From Diphasiastrum complanatum (taxonomy: Eukaryota > Streptophyta > Lycopodiopsida > Lycopodiales > Lycopodiaceae), in assembly GCA_029204225.1 (NCBI GenBank), contig CM055102.1:40103220-40167219 (forward strand): a stretch of 64,000 bases of DNA, given 5' to 3'. A program made the position numbers and the translations under genes. This document shows, one piece after another, positions 1 through 16,110 of the stretch (position 1 is the first letter of the stretch; each line of letters starts with the position of its first letter). The notes beneath the pieces were generated by a model. The model did no database searches. It saw only the letters and a program-made list of their open reading frames with translations, and was not told the origin of the DNA.

Positions 1-1022
1 AAAACTGGTATGGTCACAAATATAGATACTTTCTGAAAGGCATCTCTGTAACACAACACCTACATGTCTGAAGTTTTAACTCACCAAAGGTGCAAGATTA
101 ACATGAATATCAACTTCATCAACAGGATATCCATAATATTCCATCTTAGTCATCGTACCCTGCATTTGAATATCATAGTTTGCTTCTTGCATTTGTTGAT
201 CATCATTCTCTTCATTGTGACATGACCAAATTCTTGATTGTTCATCTATTACACTTGTGGGAGCCACTACATTCCCTTTGCTCATCTCCTTGCTACATGA
301 AGCGGCAAACTTGGAAACATTCTTTCCTTTGCAATCATTGACAAGGTTAGACTTGGGCTCAGCTACAATGTTGGCGGGCTTATATGGGTTCTCTAAAGAT
401 GAAGAATCTGATGGTTCATCTACAAGCAATGATGGCAAATCAGCCAATGTTGCAGAAGTGGACTGCCATGTGTCATTTTGAGTACCATCACTGGAAAATT
501 TTAGACTGGAAGTACAACAGCAAGAAGACAATGGCTCCTCTGCTGTACTAATCCCTACTGTCCCAGGCAAAGAGGAAGACTGCAAGGAAGTGGAAAACAG
601 TGCATCTGGACTTTGTAACAAAGTTGTTGAATGAGGACTTGGCGTGGTAAATGAGGAAACTGAAGGTATATCGGGGGGCTGTATGCAAGTTGACAAAACT
701 TCCTTCTCAGAAGTGTCTGGAGGTAATGAAAAAGATTCAGTTACACCTGCAGCTCTGGAGGAAAGCTCAGAAGCTAAGTTTTCCAAGGGGTTCTTGCCAG
801 AATTTTCAGAAGTGGAACAAGCCAGCAATGGGAATGATGGTTGCAAATCTGTTGACAATACATCATAGTAATTCAGATGCAAAAGTTTACACGTAGCACC
901 TCATATATTGGTTTCTTCTTTTCAAACTCACAAATTGGTTATTCAGTTCCAGACTTCACATTCAAAAAGCAAGATTAGGCAGAGCAAAAACAGTTCCTTA
1001 AGAAAATACCTGGAAGCTCAGT
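1..1022. repeat. Direct repeat, left copy (identical to 16639-17660)
   Basis: The first 1022 bases match 16639-17660 at a constant offset of 16,638 with no difference that I can see, intron sequence included. The match is still running at the left window edge, so the true repeat is longer. On the right it ends sharply inside the intron that lies 5' of the large PIH1 exon. From base 1023 the two copies are unrelated. Complete identity in non-coding sequence means a very recent duplication, or an assembly artefact. Confidence 0.95.
85..848 (-). pseudogene. Duplicated large exon of the PIH1-family gene (5'-truncated copy)
   Basis: This is an exact copy of the 764-bp exon at 16723-17486, with the same acceptor (AG just above 848) and donor (GT just below 85). 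It encodes the Ser/Thr-rich linker and the start of the C-terminal CS-like domain. The start codon exon and the three exons of the PIH1 domain are missing on its 5' side, because the duplication stops at 1022. Exons for the C-terminus may lie left of the window. The frame is open, so it is not decayed, but without the N-terminal exons it cannot make a normal protein. It is called a pseudogene for that reason only. Confidence 0.8.
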
Positions 1023-1051
1023 ATATATATACCTGGAAGCTCAGTATATAA
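1006..1051. repeat. 23-bp tandem duplication at the repeat breakpoint
   Basis: The sequence ATACCTGGAAGCTCAGTATA starts at 1006 and again at 1029, a spacing of 23 bp. The first copy is the end of the 1022-bp repeat. The second lies just beyond it, where homology with 17661 onwards has stopped. Confidence 0.8.
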
Positions 1052-3934
1052 ATGCATTTACGCAGCTCTTGGTAGTGATTTTCATGTAAATGTTGATACA
1101 TGTACTCGAGCTTTCAAGAATACAAAGAGGCCTCAATGAGAGCAATTAACATGTTGGAAGAGCATTCAAGTTGGTTTTATGTGTTGATATCTTCTATTAT
1201 GCAACTTAAAAAATTGTCAATGTTTGTGATTATCCAATGCTCGTACAAAAAATAAGATGTTCATGCTATGGCCAGCTTCATTTCTGCAACCTATTGCATA
1301 ATAGCAAGCTACTATAGCACACAAGTTTCAGGTCATTTTTTTGTTACTCTAGACCTAGGTTAGTTTTTTACAAGTGTATGGTGTAAATAGTGTTGACTCA
1401 CTATTATTAGTAGTGTGAGTAAATAAACAATGTCATGTTCAGATTAACTGCTATGAAGTATGTTCTGTTGTTGAAATCATCATTAGAGAGTCAAATCATT
1501 TTAAAGTGGTAGCATTTGTCAATCAATGTGTTATTGGTTATTATCTATGTTATAATAGCATCCAAAAGGTGGATTCTTGTGATTACATGTTGCCAAGCCT
1601 ATAATTTTTGTCCATTGTATTCTAATTCATTAAGAGGGTGCAAAGCTATGTAAATGTTGAAAATTAGGCTAAAACTTGAATGAATTTACTATTTTGGGTT
1701 CTAATTTTACATATAGGTTAGTATTTCGAGTGGTATCTAATGAGGCCTTTAAAAAAACGTACAAGTTTTTTATACTTTATTTTGTAGTGTTGCAACTTCA
1801 GTAAAAAAACACTATTTGGAACTCAACCACCAAATTCCAAATCGAATTGTTTATTTGCTTTCCATAAACCTTCATTCCAATTGATCTTCCGTAGGCAGTT
1901 TCCTTAGATCTTTCTGAGATGAACAGACAAATTCTGTTGCCTTTCACCACACGAAGAATACAAGAGAAAAACCTCATCGTTAGTGGAGAAAAAAGGCTAA
2001 ACATTACTAGCATCAGAAAGAATTGTGCGAGGAACCATTCTAAAAGTATGTGCCATTATAATCACAAAATGTAGCTTGAGCTGATAGTTGGCAAGGGTAA
2101 GGACTTTGTTCCAATAATGAGCTACGATTTTAGAAGTAGTACAAAGTAGTACAAGGCAAGACCTTGCAAAACAAAGGAGCGCAACTACACAGAGACATAT
2201 GGATCTTCAAAGTGATATAGCAACTATGCTTATCACGTTAATATTGATGCCTGAGTATGTTGTAGTAATACATAAGCAATATTGTTGGTAGTTGGTTGGG
2301 TTTAAGAATACAAGCAAGACCTTGTAAAATAGAATAACAACAGAGACACATAGACATGTTGATCATCAAGTCATCTAGACACACTAACAGAATAACAACA
2401 AACACATATAGACATGTTGATCCTCACAATGATGCAAAAAAAAATAACAAAATGAGAACAAACGTACATAGACATGTTGATCCTCAAAGTCATGCATAAG
2501 ACATTAAACATATGCCAAAAAAAAATGTACAATCTGGAACTTGGTCGTCGCATTTCATATTGAGCTTTTCTTTTGGTTGATTTTTAAACTATTCAATGGA
2601 GAAATGCAACTATAACTGTTGTTGATTTGGAGATTGATCTGACTCAAAAGCAGATAAAACTTTAGTCCAGGAGCATACATTAACAAAAATGTTTGACAGG
2701 GAAGCTAGAAACAAGATACTAGAAAAAAGATTCGTGTCGAGGTTTGTAATTTTCATAGGAGCAATTGTCATGGAGGATAGTCATATCCGGTCCTCCCCAA
2801 CTTATGCAATACTTCTTTCATAGATGTGTCAAACGTCTTCCAGTTATTTCTCTGTCAAACACTTTGAGTTTTGTATATAAAAGTATATGGAAACCGTAAA
2901 CCTTTTGTCCAAAATATTAAAAGAAAAAGGATATCTATAATCTTGTTAACATCCTGGTCTAGTCTATTTTAGTATGAACCAATGCTAGATCGAACCTCAC
3001 CTATGCTATCTTGGAATTTGTGAGACAGAAGAATTCTTAAACTCTGCGAAAAGAAAACTTTTTTTCAGTAGTACAAACTGCATCTAGATATTCAATAGGA
3101 GATATTACATTCATATGCGAAGGAGTTCAATTAAAAACTAGAGTCATATTTTGATGTGGTTGTTTTAGAGACTAATACAAACAAAGGGTTTAAAAACACC
3201 AAACAACCACAAGCGACTTAATTGCTCTGAAACTTATAAGTTTAATCACGAAGTGGGAATTTGAACAGATGGATAGGAGAAGATTAGATTTCAATACTTA
3301 ATTGATGTCTTCCTGGAATTATATATCAACTACAGCTACTTCTACCAACTTTTAAACAGGCTGCAAAGTTACACATGCCTAAAAATGAAGCTAGCTTGTC
3401 TCTAGCACTAGCAATTTGCTAGGCTTGTACCAGCTCGGATCATATAAGACCTTCACAAAACTGGGGAAGAAAAGAACATTTCCCACTACTAAAACGTCAA
3501 CCAACTGCTAACACAACAATCAACTTACCATACAAGCACTATAGACTAGATATCTACAAGAAATCAAGAGAGCTCTATTTGTTAAGATGATTGACCAAAA
3601 TGTTTTATATGGTGTCATGACAAGGCAGAATGTGGCCAAAATCCACTGATCCCTGATGACAATGACAACATATTGGAAGCACTTTTCTTCTAGGGTTTGT
3701 ACCTACAATACAATAAGTCAGATAAAAATCTCATATACTTCATTGTGACCCAGAAAAAGGACGAGTCTATGTAGATCCTAGCTGCAGCAGTATGACAACG
3801 ATCGTGTTTTGATTCCAAGTTTTCCAAATTTAACGGCAGCAAGAATTGGGTCGTAAATTGAAATATTACAAAGACTTGAATCACATCTTACTTTTTGAGG
3901 CTCTATAGTTTTACTCGTGATCTCGATACTCAGG
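1052..3934. other. Spacer without recognisable gene; short tandem repeat
   Basis: No gene is recognisable here. Around 2340-2485 a unit of about 58 bp containing GACATGTTGATC recurs at about 2354, 2412 and 2471, and a weaker relative lies near 2200. The small open frames on both strands lack any family resemblance. The part near 3934 should hold the 3' UTR of the SmD2 gene. Confidence 0.5.
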
Positions 3935-5090
3935 TTACTTAGGATTCCGAAGAACAATAATAACAGAGTCACCACGAAGAAACATTTTGCTGATAAATCT
4001 ATCCTTATTTACTGGTTTTGCCTTCTTCTTGCCTTTTCCTGTTTTTGGTACCTGGCAACACCCAATATGTTGCAATTAATAAACAATTGGAAGTAATCAT
4101 ACAATACAATGTCCTTAACAGCATATAGTTGTATACTATGTAACAAGCTCCATTTCAAATTGAAACAAGTTACCTTATTCTTTCTGGTAAACAAACCAGA
4201 GCATATTTGCTTTGTTACAATAACTTCAACAAACGAAGAGGGGATCAAACCTCGGTCCACATTTCCTTGACATTTTCCAGTACCATGTTGCAGTGCCTAT
4301 CAAAGGCCTTCACTCGCCCTAAAAGCTTCCGATTATTTCGGCAATTGATCAAAACCTAAAGTGAAATACAACCAGCTTGTTAGACCTTGTACTGATTCGA
4401 ATGTAGGATGTGTTAAGCAAAATACAAGGACAGTACTACCCAACTTACGAGGAAGTCCTACATTAAGCCGGTCTGGTAAAGGTAGCTGCAGTATGGTTCT
4501 CAAATACCAGAAGCACTTCATGGTAAACAATAACACCAATAACTTCTGAGCTTAAATATTTCTCCAAGTTTTGCATTTTCTGACTTTATCAATCTCCTTA
4601 GCAATCATCCGTGGCTAGCTAAGCTCTCTTTCATCCCAAATTTTGTGCCTTAAATTCAAAACTGATACCCATTTGTATGCAAACGCACCTGTGTGTTGTT
4701 CTTAACACTCATTGTCAGAACAGAAAGTGGCCCAGTGCTGAATTCGTCTGCTTCTGTCTTTTCCTGATTCTAACACGTACAGCAGAGAAATTTTTTACGT
4801 TTAGGGTTCAGGAAACGGCTGGTGAGTAAATATGCAAGAGACATTCATTCATTCATTCATTTGGTGCCAAAAAATACATCAAAATCTTCATATACAACAT
4901 ATATGATAAAACAATAACATATATATGCAACAATCTTCAGTGAATAAAACATTTGACAGATGATACCAGTGTAATACGGTGACCAAAATTATAGCCAGAT
5001 GTTCCTATATGTATTGACTAATGTCGTAGATTCTGCTTATGAACTGTAAGAAAGATGCATAGGTATACTTACTAGTGTATCCTCCTCCAT
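3935..5090 (-). CDS. SMD2: Small nuclear ribonucleoprotein Sm D2 (complete, 4 coding exons)
   Basis: Core Sm protein of the spliceosomal snRNPs. Sm D2 pairs with Sm D1 in the heptameric ring around the Sm site of U1, U2, U4 and U5 snRNA. Coding exons on the minus strand are 5090-5073, 4763-4689, 4355-4251 and 4051-3935, all phase 0 with GT/AG borders. They join to 104 residues (6+25+35+38), about the usual plant length. Visible are the Sm1 part ([27 protein letters not shown] is spread over exons 2-3), the basic stretch [16 protein letters not shown] and the Sm2 signature [16 protein letters not shown] at the C-terminus. The start at 5090 is the first ATG below the TATA box; the only upstream in-frame ATG (5246) lies above the TATA box. 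The first exon codes for only six residues (MEEDTL), as in other plant Sm D2 genes that start with a short acidic segment. Confidence 0.95.
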
Positions 5091-5190
5091 GGGGTTTACT
5101 CCAGTCTCCACTGCAGATGGCAGCAGAGCAAGAGCAAAAGCAAAAGCAACGTCCGTGAAGAAGGGAGTATATATGAAAAACAACAAAGAC

Positions 5191-5200
5191 TTATATAAAG
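5191..5200 (-). promoter_or_regulatory. TATA box of the SmD2 gene
   Basis: On the minus strand this reads CTTTATATAA, about 100 bp upstream of the start codon at 5090. That fits a transcription start near 5160-5170 and a 5' UTR of about 75 bases. Confidence 0.6.
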
Positions 5201-5223
5201 CATATACATTTTCACTCGTTCTT

Positions 5224-5292
5224 TTAGGGTTTGTTTGTTCAAGCATATTGTGTGAATGACCTGATTTTGATGTTTATTAACACAAACCCTAG
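5224..5292. promoter_or_regulatory. Two telo-box motifs upstream of SmD2
   Basis: AAACCCTAA lies on the minus strand at 5224-5232, about 24 bp above the TATA box, and AAACCCTAG lies on the plus strand at 5284-5292. Telo-boxes are known in plant promoters of ribosomal-protein, snRNP and other growth-related genes. The position next to a TATA box makes a functional role plausible here. Confidence 0.5.
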
Positions 5293-5299
5293 CGCTACC

Positions 5300-6878
5300 C
5301 TAAATCTTGCCAATGCTAGTGCTGGGAGAAGTGGCATTCTTTTAAGGAATGGAATTTGCAAAATTTGGAAAATAGCAATGCAATTTTGTCCCGCTAGTGA
5401 GCTAACCATGATGAATATTGAATTTCAGAAACATGCTATTTGAAGCGTAGAAACCATAACAAAACCACGATGAAAAAGCATGACAAAGACCAACCTGAAT
5501 TAAAGCTATGAGATATTGGATGACAAATTAATTGAAAGTTTCTCTGTGTACTATCACCATTTCATGTACCAATATTTTTGTGATTGCGAAGGATGACCAT
5601 TCAAGTTATTTCATGTTCTCAGATTTATACATTTTGAATTAAAAGTTCTCATGTATTTGCAACCGAACGATCTTTGACAATATCTAATATTTCAACATGA
5701 AAGCCATCAAAAAAGCCAGTATGAGTATGTCGAAAAGCATTTTTTTTGGGTGGCTTTCATACGCATTGCTGCACACATATCAAAATCGGTAGTTTGTCAA
5801 ATGCGAGCCAGTTTCCCTATGTGTGATGTGCTTGTTCGTGGCCGTTTCGTGAGAGGAGTCCAAGGATCCTACGAGAAATATGCCATTTAGATTAATAGTT
5901 GCTTCATGATGGAACACATTCTTCTTCAATATAGATTGAAGGTTGGCATACCTCTATTATGGAAGACAATGGTTGCGATGTTCGTTGTGAAATTTGGAGA
6001 TCCATGGGCTATTATTTGTCAATATGCAATTGGTATCTAATTAGATGCACAAGAATCTATATGAATAGCAGAATGTAATTTTCAATCATTGAAAGTTGCA
6101 AACTTGGGAATCAGTTGTTGCAATGGTTGATGGATCAAAGCTCTCTTTCTCAAGGACTTTCAACAAACTATCAATCGAGTTCGGGCCATCGGTGAGGCGC
6201 ACTCATGTTTCTAAGATGTGCCCCAAGTTGTCTGGCAAGACCGGTACTAATAGCATTCAACTTTGGCGGGTCATCCCTCTCCACTAGGAAATAGCAATGT
6301 TATATCCGAAGTACAAATTTGTTAACATAATAGCCCTTCGTCTGAGTGGGCTTCGAAATGTTGAATAGCAGCTCTGTTTGTTTGTATTGAGCTTGGATTA
6401 AAATTGCAAACAATTTGTAAAAATGTTTTAATAATCTTGAAAACACAAGATAAAAGTCATGACGTTTTTGTAAGTCAGAAATGCTAATAACAAATATCAT
6501 ATAAAATGGACAAAAACAAAAGAAATACAATCATGTACATTTTGCGTTGTTATAAAGGAGCCCATTGTGTAACTGCTATGAAAGACGTTTTTGTATTTGC
6601 TTGGTTCAATGCCACATGCATTCAAGAGGAACATTTGTCGTGTCGAAGGACAGATGCGTACATCATCAAGTTGCTCAGAGGTTCTAGCTTGTGATGTTTT
6701 TGTTTCTTCTTTCAATTTTCGAAATAGCTATGAAAGAATTCGAGATGGTTAATCGTTGTGATAGAATAGAATGCCAAAAAGCTAGCAATATATTTTTGGG
6801 AACATTGCATTTAATTGTATCTAATTTTACGCACCATGCATGGAGTAATTTTTATTTTTTTATTAGATGCATCAAGTT
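5300..6878. other. Spacer without recognisable gene
   Basis: The longest open frame is 63 codons at 6096-6287 (plus) and resembles nothing that I know. The lower-A+T stretch at 5800-6290 reads like decayed coding sequence with stops in every frame. I can assign no function. Confidence 0.4.
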
Positions 6879-7951
6879 TTAGTGAAATAGAATCCATTTC
6901 TTTGGAGCTTTTGGACCACACAAATCTTCGACTATTCCAGTTGCTCCACTGACAACTCCATTTTGTATGTCTAAATTTGCAAGAATCACCACTTTTGCAT
7001 TCTTGGCAATTTCTTCCAATTGGTGAAATGTACGATCTTCAAGCCACAATTTTAATTCAACATTGTCTGATGCATTTGTTTTCATGGGCACTTTAATAAT
7101 GTCATATTCTTGGAAGATTCTTTGCGATGCGTATTTGTTATATTTTTTCACACTGTCTTTGTGTGTGCATATGATTGTGACATCAAAGTTGATCATTTGC
7201 AATAGTTGGTCTTCTGAAATAATTGGTTTGTTCAATTTATTATCGATTTCTTGCATTGTTGGTTTTCTAAATTGTATTATGTTAAAATATGATAGGTACA
7301 AGATGTCAGACGAATGTCTAATCGAATAACTCAAATGCATTTGAGTAGCCATTCCCAATATGTAGATGTCGAAATGTGATATATGGAGCATAGAGTTTAT
7401 GTTCGTTGTCTACATATTGTTGGTAGTTGTGCATGATCACCTAAAGGGTGCATGATAAGGGTTGGATTTTATTTGATTTATTTGAAGCACAACAAGTTGT
7501 AATTTTTGTGCGCTCATCATGGACATTTCATTGATAATAATAAAGTCAGCGGCAAGTATTGTTCTGAAACGCATGTTAGTAGGCATTAAATTTTGTATAT
7601 ATATAAGCCATTTATAGAGATGGAAAACATATTGTGCACTATTGTTGCACGTTTGATGAGTCTTGATGCATCAACACCAGTAGTAGCACAAAGCAATACA
7701 AATCTAACAAAAATACCCGAAGCTTTTGACATCAAAAGTGAGTAGATATTTTCTTGTTCAATTTTTAATGAGGTATTTTCAAAAGATTGAAATTTGTGTA
7801 AAATGCCCAATGCATTTTTGGTATCAGTTGCCAAGGATGTCTCATTGTTGTCTGCTTGTTCATATACAACTTGAAATAATGGGTCATGACAAAATGGTTC
7901 ATGTTGCAATAGAATGTTCATGATCTGTTGTTGTTGCTTATCTTGAAACAT
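6879..7951 (-). pseudogene. PIF1-like helicase part of the Helitron, broken
   Basis: Two open pieces (7951-7586 and 7391-6879) with a broken segment between them that still reads ADFIIINEMSMMSAQKLQLV (motif II region). A working PIF1 helicase unwinds DNA during rolling-circle transposition. Here the Walker A lysine region is absent or unrecognisable and the motif II aspartate is replaced by Asn, so it should be inactive. The final piece ends in a frame matching the conserved post-helicase block of Helitron proteins. Confidence 0.75.
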
Positions 7952-9560
7952 CTATTTATTTGTACAATCTAACATAACATTCAATATCTTTTTCGTTTCG
8001 AATGATATCATGTAGTATGCATTCCGTGTAATATGATCCATCTGTGTTAACGAAGCTCTTTCTACCAATATTTAAAAAAGAATTCTTCAATGTGTTTTGA
8101 AGAGATCTTTTCTTTTAGGTCACAATGAATTGACGCCAATAATTACAAAAAGTAAGTTTTGAGAATTTCAGGCCTATATGTGTAGATGTCGATTGGACGC
8201 AATTGGATTGTGTTGTTAAACTGACAAATTTGCAATGCAAATCTAGTGGAGAGCTATCTATGTATTGGACTGCTTCACTTCTCTTGATGATACATATTTG
8301 TAAACACATGAAGCTTATTTCTAGTAAGGATATCAGTTTTGTCAAAACATACCTAGATTTCAATTTCAACACATTTTTGTCTGAATTATTCAATCCTATA
8401 ATTTTGGCATCAGATGCATTCATTTTCAATGGTCTTATAGGTTCTGATTTCATTGCATATTTTAAAACATAGTATGACCAACTTGTGTTTGTAATATGTT
8501 GTAGATTCATATGTGCTTGCCATAGCAAAAGCACAATTTGATGATAGGGCACCACATTCCGATCTTCGTATCCAAGTCAAAAATATTTCCATCATTCCGT
8601 TTTTGTGTCTAAATCAGTGCATGTGATGATACACATGGTTCGAATGGGAATCCATATTTACAAATCCTTGGAGTTTTTGGGCTAGTTTTGATTGTGCAAG
8701 ATGATCGACGATGATGTATTTGTTTTTGTACAACAAGTTCGTATAGTTGTTTTTGAGTTGGATCCAACGGAATTTCAAAAAATTTAGATAGATTCATTTT
8801 TGGTAGAATTAAATGCACTGATTTCATTTCCAATTCTTGTCACGTCCTTTCTTTTGACCCATAACATGACATGAGCATGCACAAAACCTCAGTTTTGATA
8901 TTCGTAGCACAACATATCATGTTTGACATGGCCTAGAATTGCCTTTTTTGAAAGAATGAATGTTTTCATGAACAATTCTAGTTCCTTAACGAAAAGCATT
9001 GAACATTCAACTGGACATTTCTCTAATCAAAATTGTTGTTATATTTTTGTACGAGTTCTTCTATTTTTTTTTATTTATGACCATCGTAACTTAGTAGTTT
9101 CATCTCTTGTCAATGTCAGAAAGAAATCTGGCAAATCCTAATCTCTCACCATTGCCAACAGTCTTTGAAATTCCGTCTATGCCATGATGGTGCTCCAAGA
9201 ATTTCATGCAGCAAAGTAAACTTCAACACATTTTTTTAAAATTGGTTTCATTTGCATATGGATGTTTTGTGACAAAATCAATTATGTCTTTTTGTAACAC
9301 AATAGATGGCACCTTTGCATGATCAAAATCGCTCACCTTATTTGATACATCACAAATAAGTATGGTGGAGATAACATAAATGGTGAAAATAACAAGGCAG
9401 CTCTCATTTTTTTATAGTCCATGTAACGCATTTTTCCATCGCAATATCCTTGTTCAAATGGAAACAAAAATGGAAAGATTGCACTTTCTAAAGTGATACA
9501 TAATTTTCTTTCAAATGTAAATGGCAAGCTAGATATTTTGGATGTCGATGTCGATGTCTC
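6879..9560 (-). mobile_element. Degenerate Helitron (RepHel transposase remnant)
   Basis: Reading down the minus strand, pieces of a Helitron RepHel protein follow in the right order. At 9505-9333 is the N-terminal block (FPFLFPFEQGYCDG, then FSPFMLSPPYLFVMYQIR). Near 9200 is GAPSWHRRNFKD. At 8892-8850 is GFVHAHVMLWVKRKD, carrying the HUH nuclease motif (HAH codons at 8879-8871). Around 8660 is CKYGFPFE, and at 8555-8115 the Rep region YYVLKYAMKSEP. At 7951-6879 is a PIF1-type helicase with motif Ia (CATTGVDASRL), a Walker B degenerated to INEMSM (7541-7518) and the C-terminal ANLDIQNGVVSGATGIVED. Stops and frameshifts break it repeatedly, including a stop just before the HUH block. No Walker A is visible. 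The termini (5' TC, 3' hairpin plus CTRR) were not identified, so the bounds cover only the coding remnant. Confidence 0.85.
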
Positions 9561-9651
9561 ATTTCTTTCATGCATTGAATCCCTTAATTGCAAATTTGAA
9601 TATGTATATATGTCATCTTTCTGAATATCACGCACACACACAATTTCAAAT

Positions 9652-9870
9652 TCTTTCCCCCCCCCCCCAGAAGCACGCGTGCTCTCTCTTTCTCTCGATG
9701 GTTCTCTCTCTCTCTTTCTCTCAATCGCGAGCAAGCGAGTTGCGGGTCTCTCTTCTTTCTGATTGCATCCGCCAACTGCAATATCCATAGCATGGGCGGG
9801 TTTCTTTCTCCATCGTCTTCTTGCTCTCTTCTTTCTGATTGCATCCGCCAACTGCAATATCCGTATCCAT
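9652..9870. repeat. C-run, CT-rich tract and a 40-bp direct repeat
   Basis: A run of about 12 C near 9657-9669 is followed by CT-rich sequence. The phrase TCTTTCTGATTGCATCCGCC, within a unit of about 40 bp, occurs near 9750 and again near 9830. The open frames crossing it on both strands are consequences of the repeats. Confidence 0.7.
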
Positions 9871-9960
9871 ATCCATGCTACAAGGTAAGGTTTGTAACTT
9901 TAAGAAGCTTGAATCCTTTTGTTTATGGTTACCTTTACGTGATTTCACTCTGCTCTGAAT

Positions 9961-10290
9961 TTGTTTACTGTTATTCACGTTCTTCAGCGTCGTCAAGGAA
10001 GGAGTGCCCTCGCCCTCCTCGCTATAGACAACGCAACCCTTGCTCCAATGGCTGCAACGACCTCACCCTCAACCAGGTTGCAGACATTTTGCGCTATTGC
10101 AGTAGAGCCAACTCTCCAATGGCATGACCCTCAATCCACAGGCAAAGCAGCAAGGCAGCTCAGGTTTGTAAATCTCATAGATGGACCAAGCGGCAGTGTG
10201 ACCGTGGGCCTGCCCGTTAAAGGAGCTGGATTCAACGCAAACATTTTCAAACAAGTTCAAAATGTTTCCTATAATATCTCTTTTGAATAA
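9961..10290 (+). CDS. Hypothetical open reading frame, possibly a captured gene fragment
   Basis: A 109-codon frame beside the Helitron remnant. I recognise no family. Its composition (Ala, Leu, Thr, Gly; e.g. LIDGPSGSVTVGLPVKGAG) is more protein-like than that of its neighbours. It follows a plausible intron: AAG/GTAAGG at about 9882 and TTCTTCAG before about 9988. Upstream of that donor a frame is open from 9792. Possible readings are a gene fragment carried by the Helitron, a small unknown gene, or chance. Nothing in the sequence confirms expression. Confidence 0.2.
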   Translation: MFTVIHVLQRRQGRSALALLAIDNATLAPMAATTSPSTRLQTFCAIAVEPTLQWHDPQSTGKAARQLRFVNLIDGPSGSVTVGLPVKGAGFNANIFKQVQNVSYNISFE

Positions 10291-10884
10291 ATATAGTTTT
10301 ATGGAACACATTCGTCAGAATCACAATATTATGGAATACCTTCATATAAATCATAATATTACTAGTGGAGGGGTGGATTTTTAAGAAGGGAAAGCGGTGG
10401 GAAAGAAGTCATGTAGATAGCATTCAGTGGCTGCGCACTTGCAGCTGACGAGGATCCACTACAAGACTTTTGTGTTATGGAATGCCTTCTTTTGAATCAC
10501 AATATAAGTATGAGATGACTTCACTGAATTACATGATTGTTCATTAACTAAAGTTGTTGTAACAGTGGTTGGATTGTTTCAATCAGTGTTTGAACTGTGC
10601 GTTTTGTTTTCATTCAGTCATTTTATGGAGTCTTTAGTCTGAGTCACGTTGGATGCTATGCTACGAATTCCAGATTGCCAAGTAAAAGAATGGATCAAAG
10701 ATTTCGGCCTTACCGTTGGTCGTCACAACTTTGACTCTACGGTTTGGAAGATTGTGATTTCCTTTGAGACTTGGAATTGTTATGAACCGCATGCTGGCCC
10801 TTTGCGGTGCAGTTGCGGTTTAGTTGAAATGCGGATTTTGCCTGTGGCATATTCCTTTGTATTTCTACAGGCAAGTCTCTGAAC

Positions 10885-11505
10885 CATCCATCGTTGAAGC
10901 ACTAGTATAGATGTTATAGCATCCATCATTAAACCATCGTTGAAACATCGTTGAAGCACTGATACGGATGTTATAGCATCCATTGTTGGAGCCATCGTTG
11001 GAGCCATCGTTATAATGATAATGTTATTATGTGTTATAGCATCCATCGTTGAACCATCGTTATAGCATTGTTGAACCATCGTTATAACACCAAATCGAAT
11101 GTTTGAACCATCCATCGTTGAAGCACCAATACAGATGTTATAGCATCCATCTTCGAACCATCGTTGAAACATTGTTGAAGCACTAATATGGATGTTATGG
11201 CATCCATTGTTGAACCATCATTATAATAATAATGCTATTATGTTATAGCATCCATTGTTGAAACATCCATCGTTGAACCATCGCTATAACACCAGATCGT
11301 TATAGTAGAAACCGTCATTCATATAACACCAAATCATTGAAACATCCATTGTTGAAACATCCATCGTTGAATCACTGATACAAAGGTTATAGCATCCATT
11401 GTTGAACCATCGTTAGCAACATATCTTGCCCTAGCATTATTATTATAGCAATGTATCTTGCGTTAACATTATTATTATAACACCAAATCGTTGACAAATG
11501 TTTCT
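10885..11505. repeat. Minisatellite built on CATCGTTGAA / CCATCGTTATA
   Basis: Dozens of imperfect copies of short phrases such as GCATCCATCGTTGAACCATC, ATCGTTATAACACC and GATGTTATAGCATCC follow each other in variable order over about 600 bp. The minus-strand frame of 130 codons across it is a repeat artefact. Confidence 0.85.
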
Positions 11506-11638
11506 CACCTTTTCAAAATGAGCCACAGAGAGAGAGAGAGAGAGAGAGACCGTATGTAGCCATTGTGGTCTGCATCACTTGCTATGATATAGTCGCTGTA
11601 GATTCCTACTTTTATGCAGAAATTCAGGCACCGATGCT

Positions 11639-16110
<4,472 letters not shown>

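Noticed and set aside
76-882. 268-codon frame as a stand-alone gene (also at 16714-17520)
   Set aside because: It is one internal exon of the PIH1-family gene read through its splice sites. The first codons and last residues belong to introns.
3640-3680. Box C/D snoRNA candidate (CTGATGAC-like motif)
   Set aside because: No matching D box with terminal stem at proper distance was found.
4009-4260. 83-codon minus frame
   Set aside because: Runs across an SmD2 intron and uses the wrong phase. The real exons are 4355-4251 and 4051-3935.
10885-11505. CRISPR-like array
   Set aside because: Units are short, variable and without unique spacers, in a plant nuclear context; it is a minisatellite.
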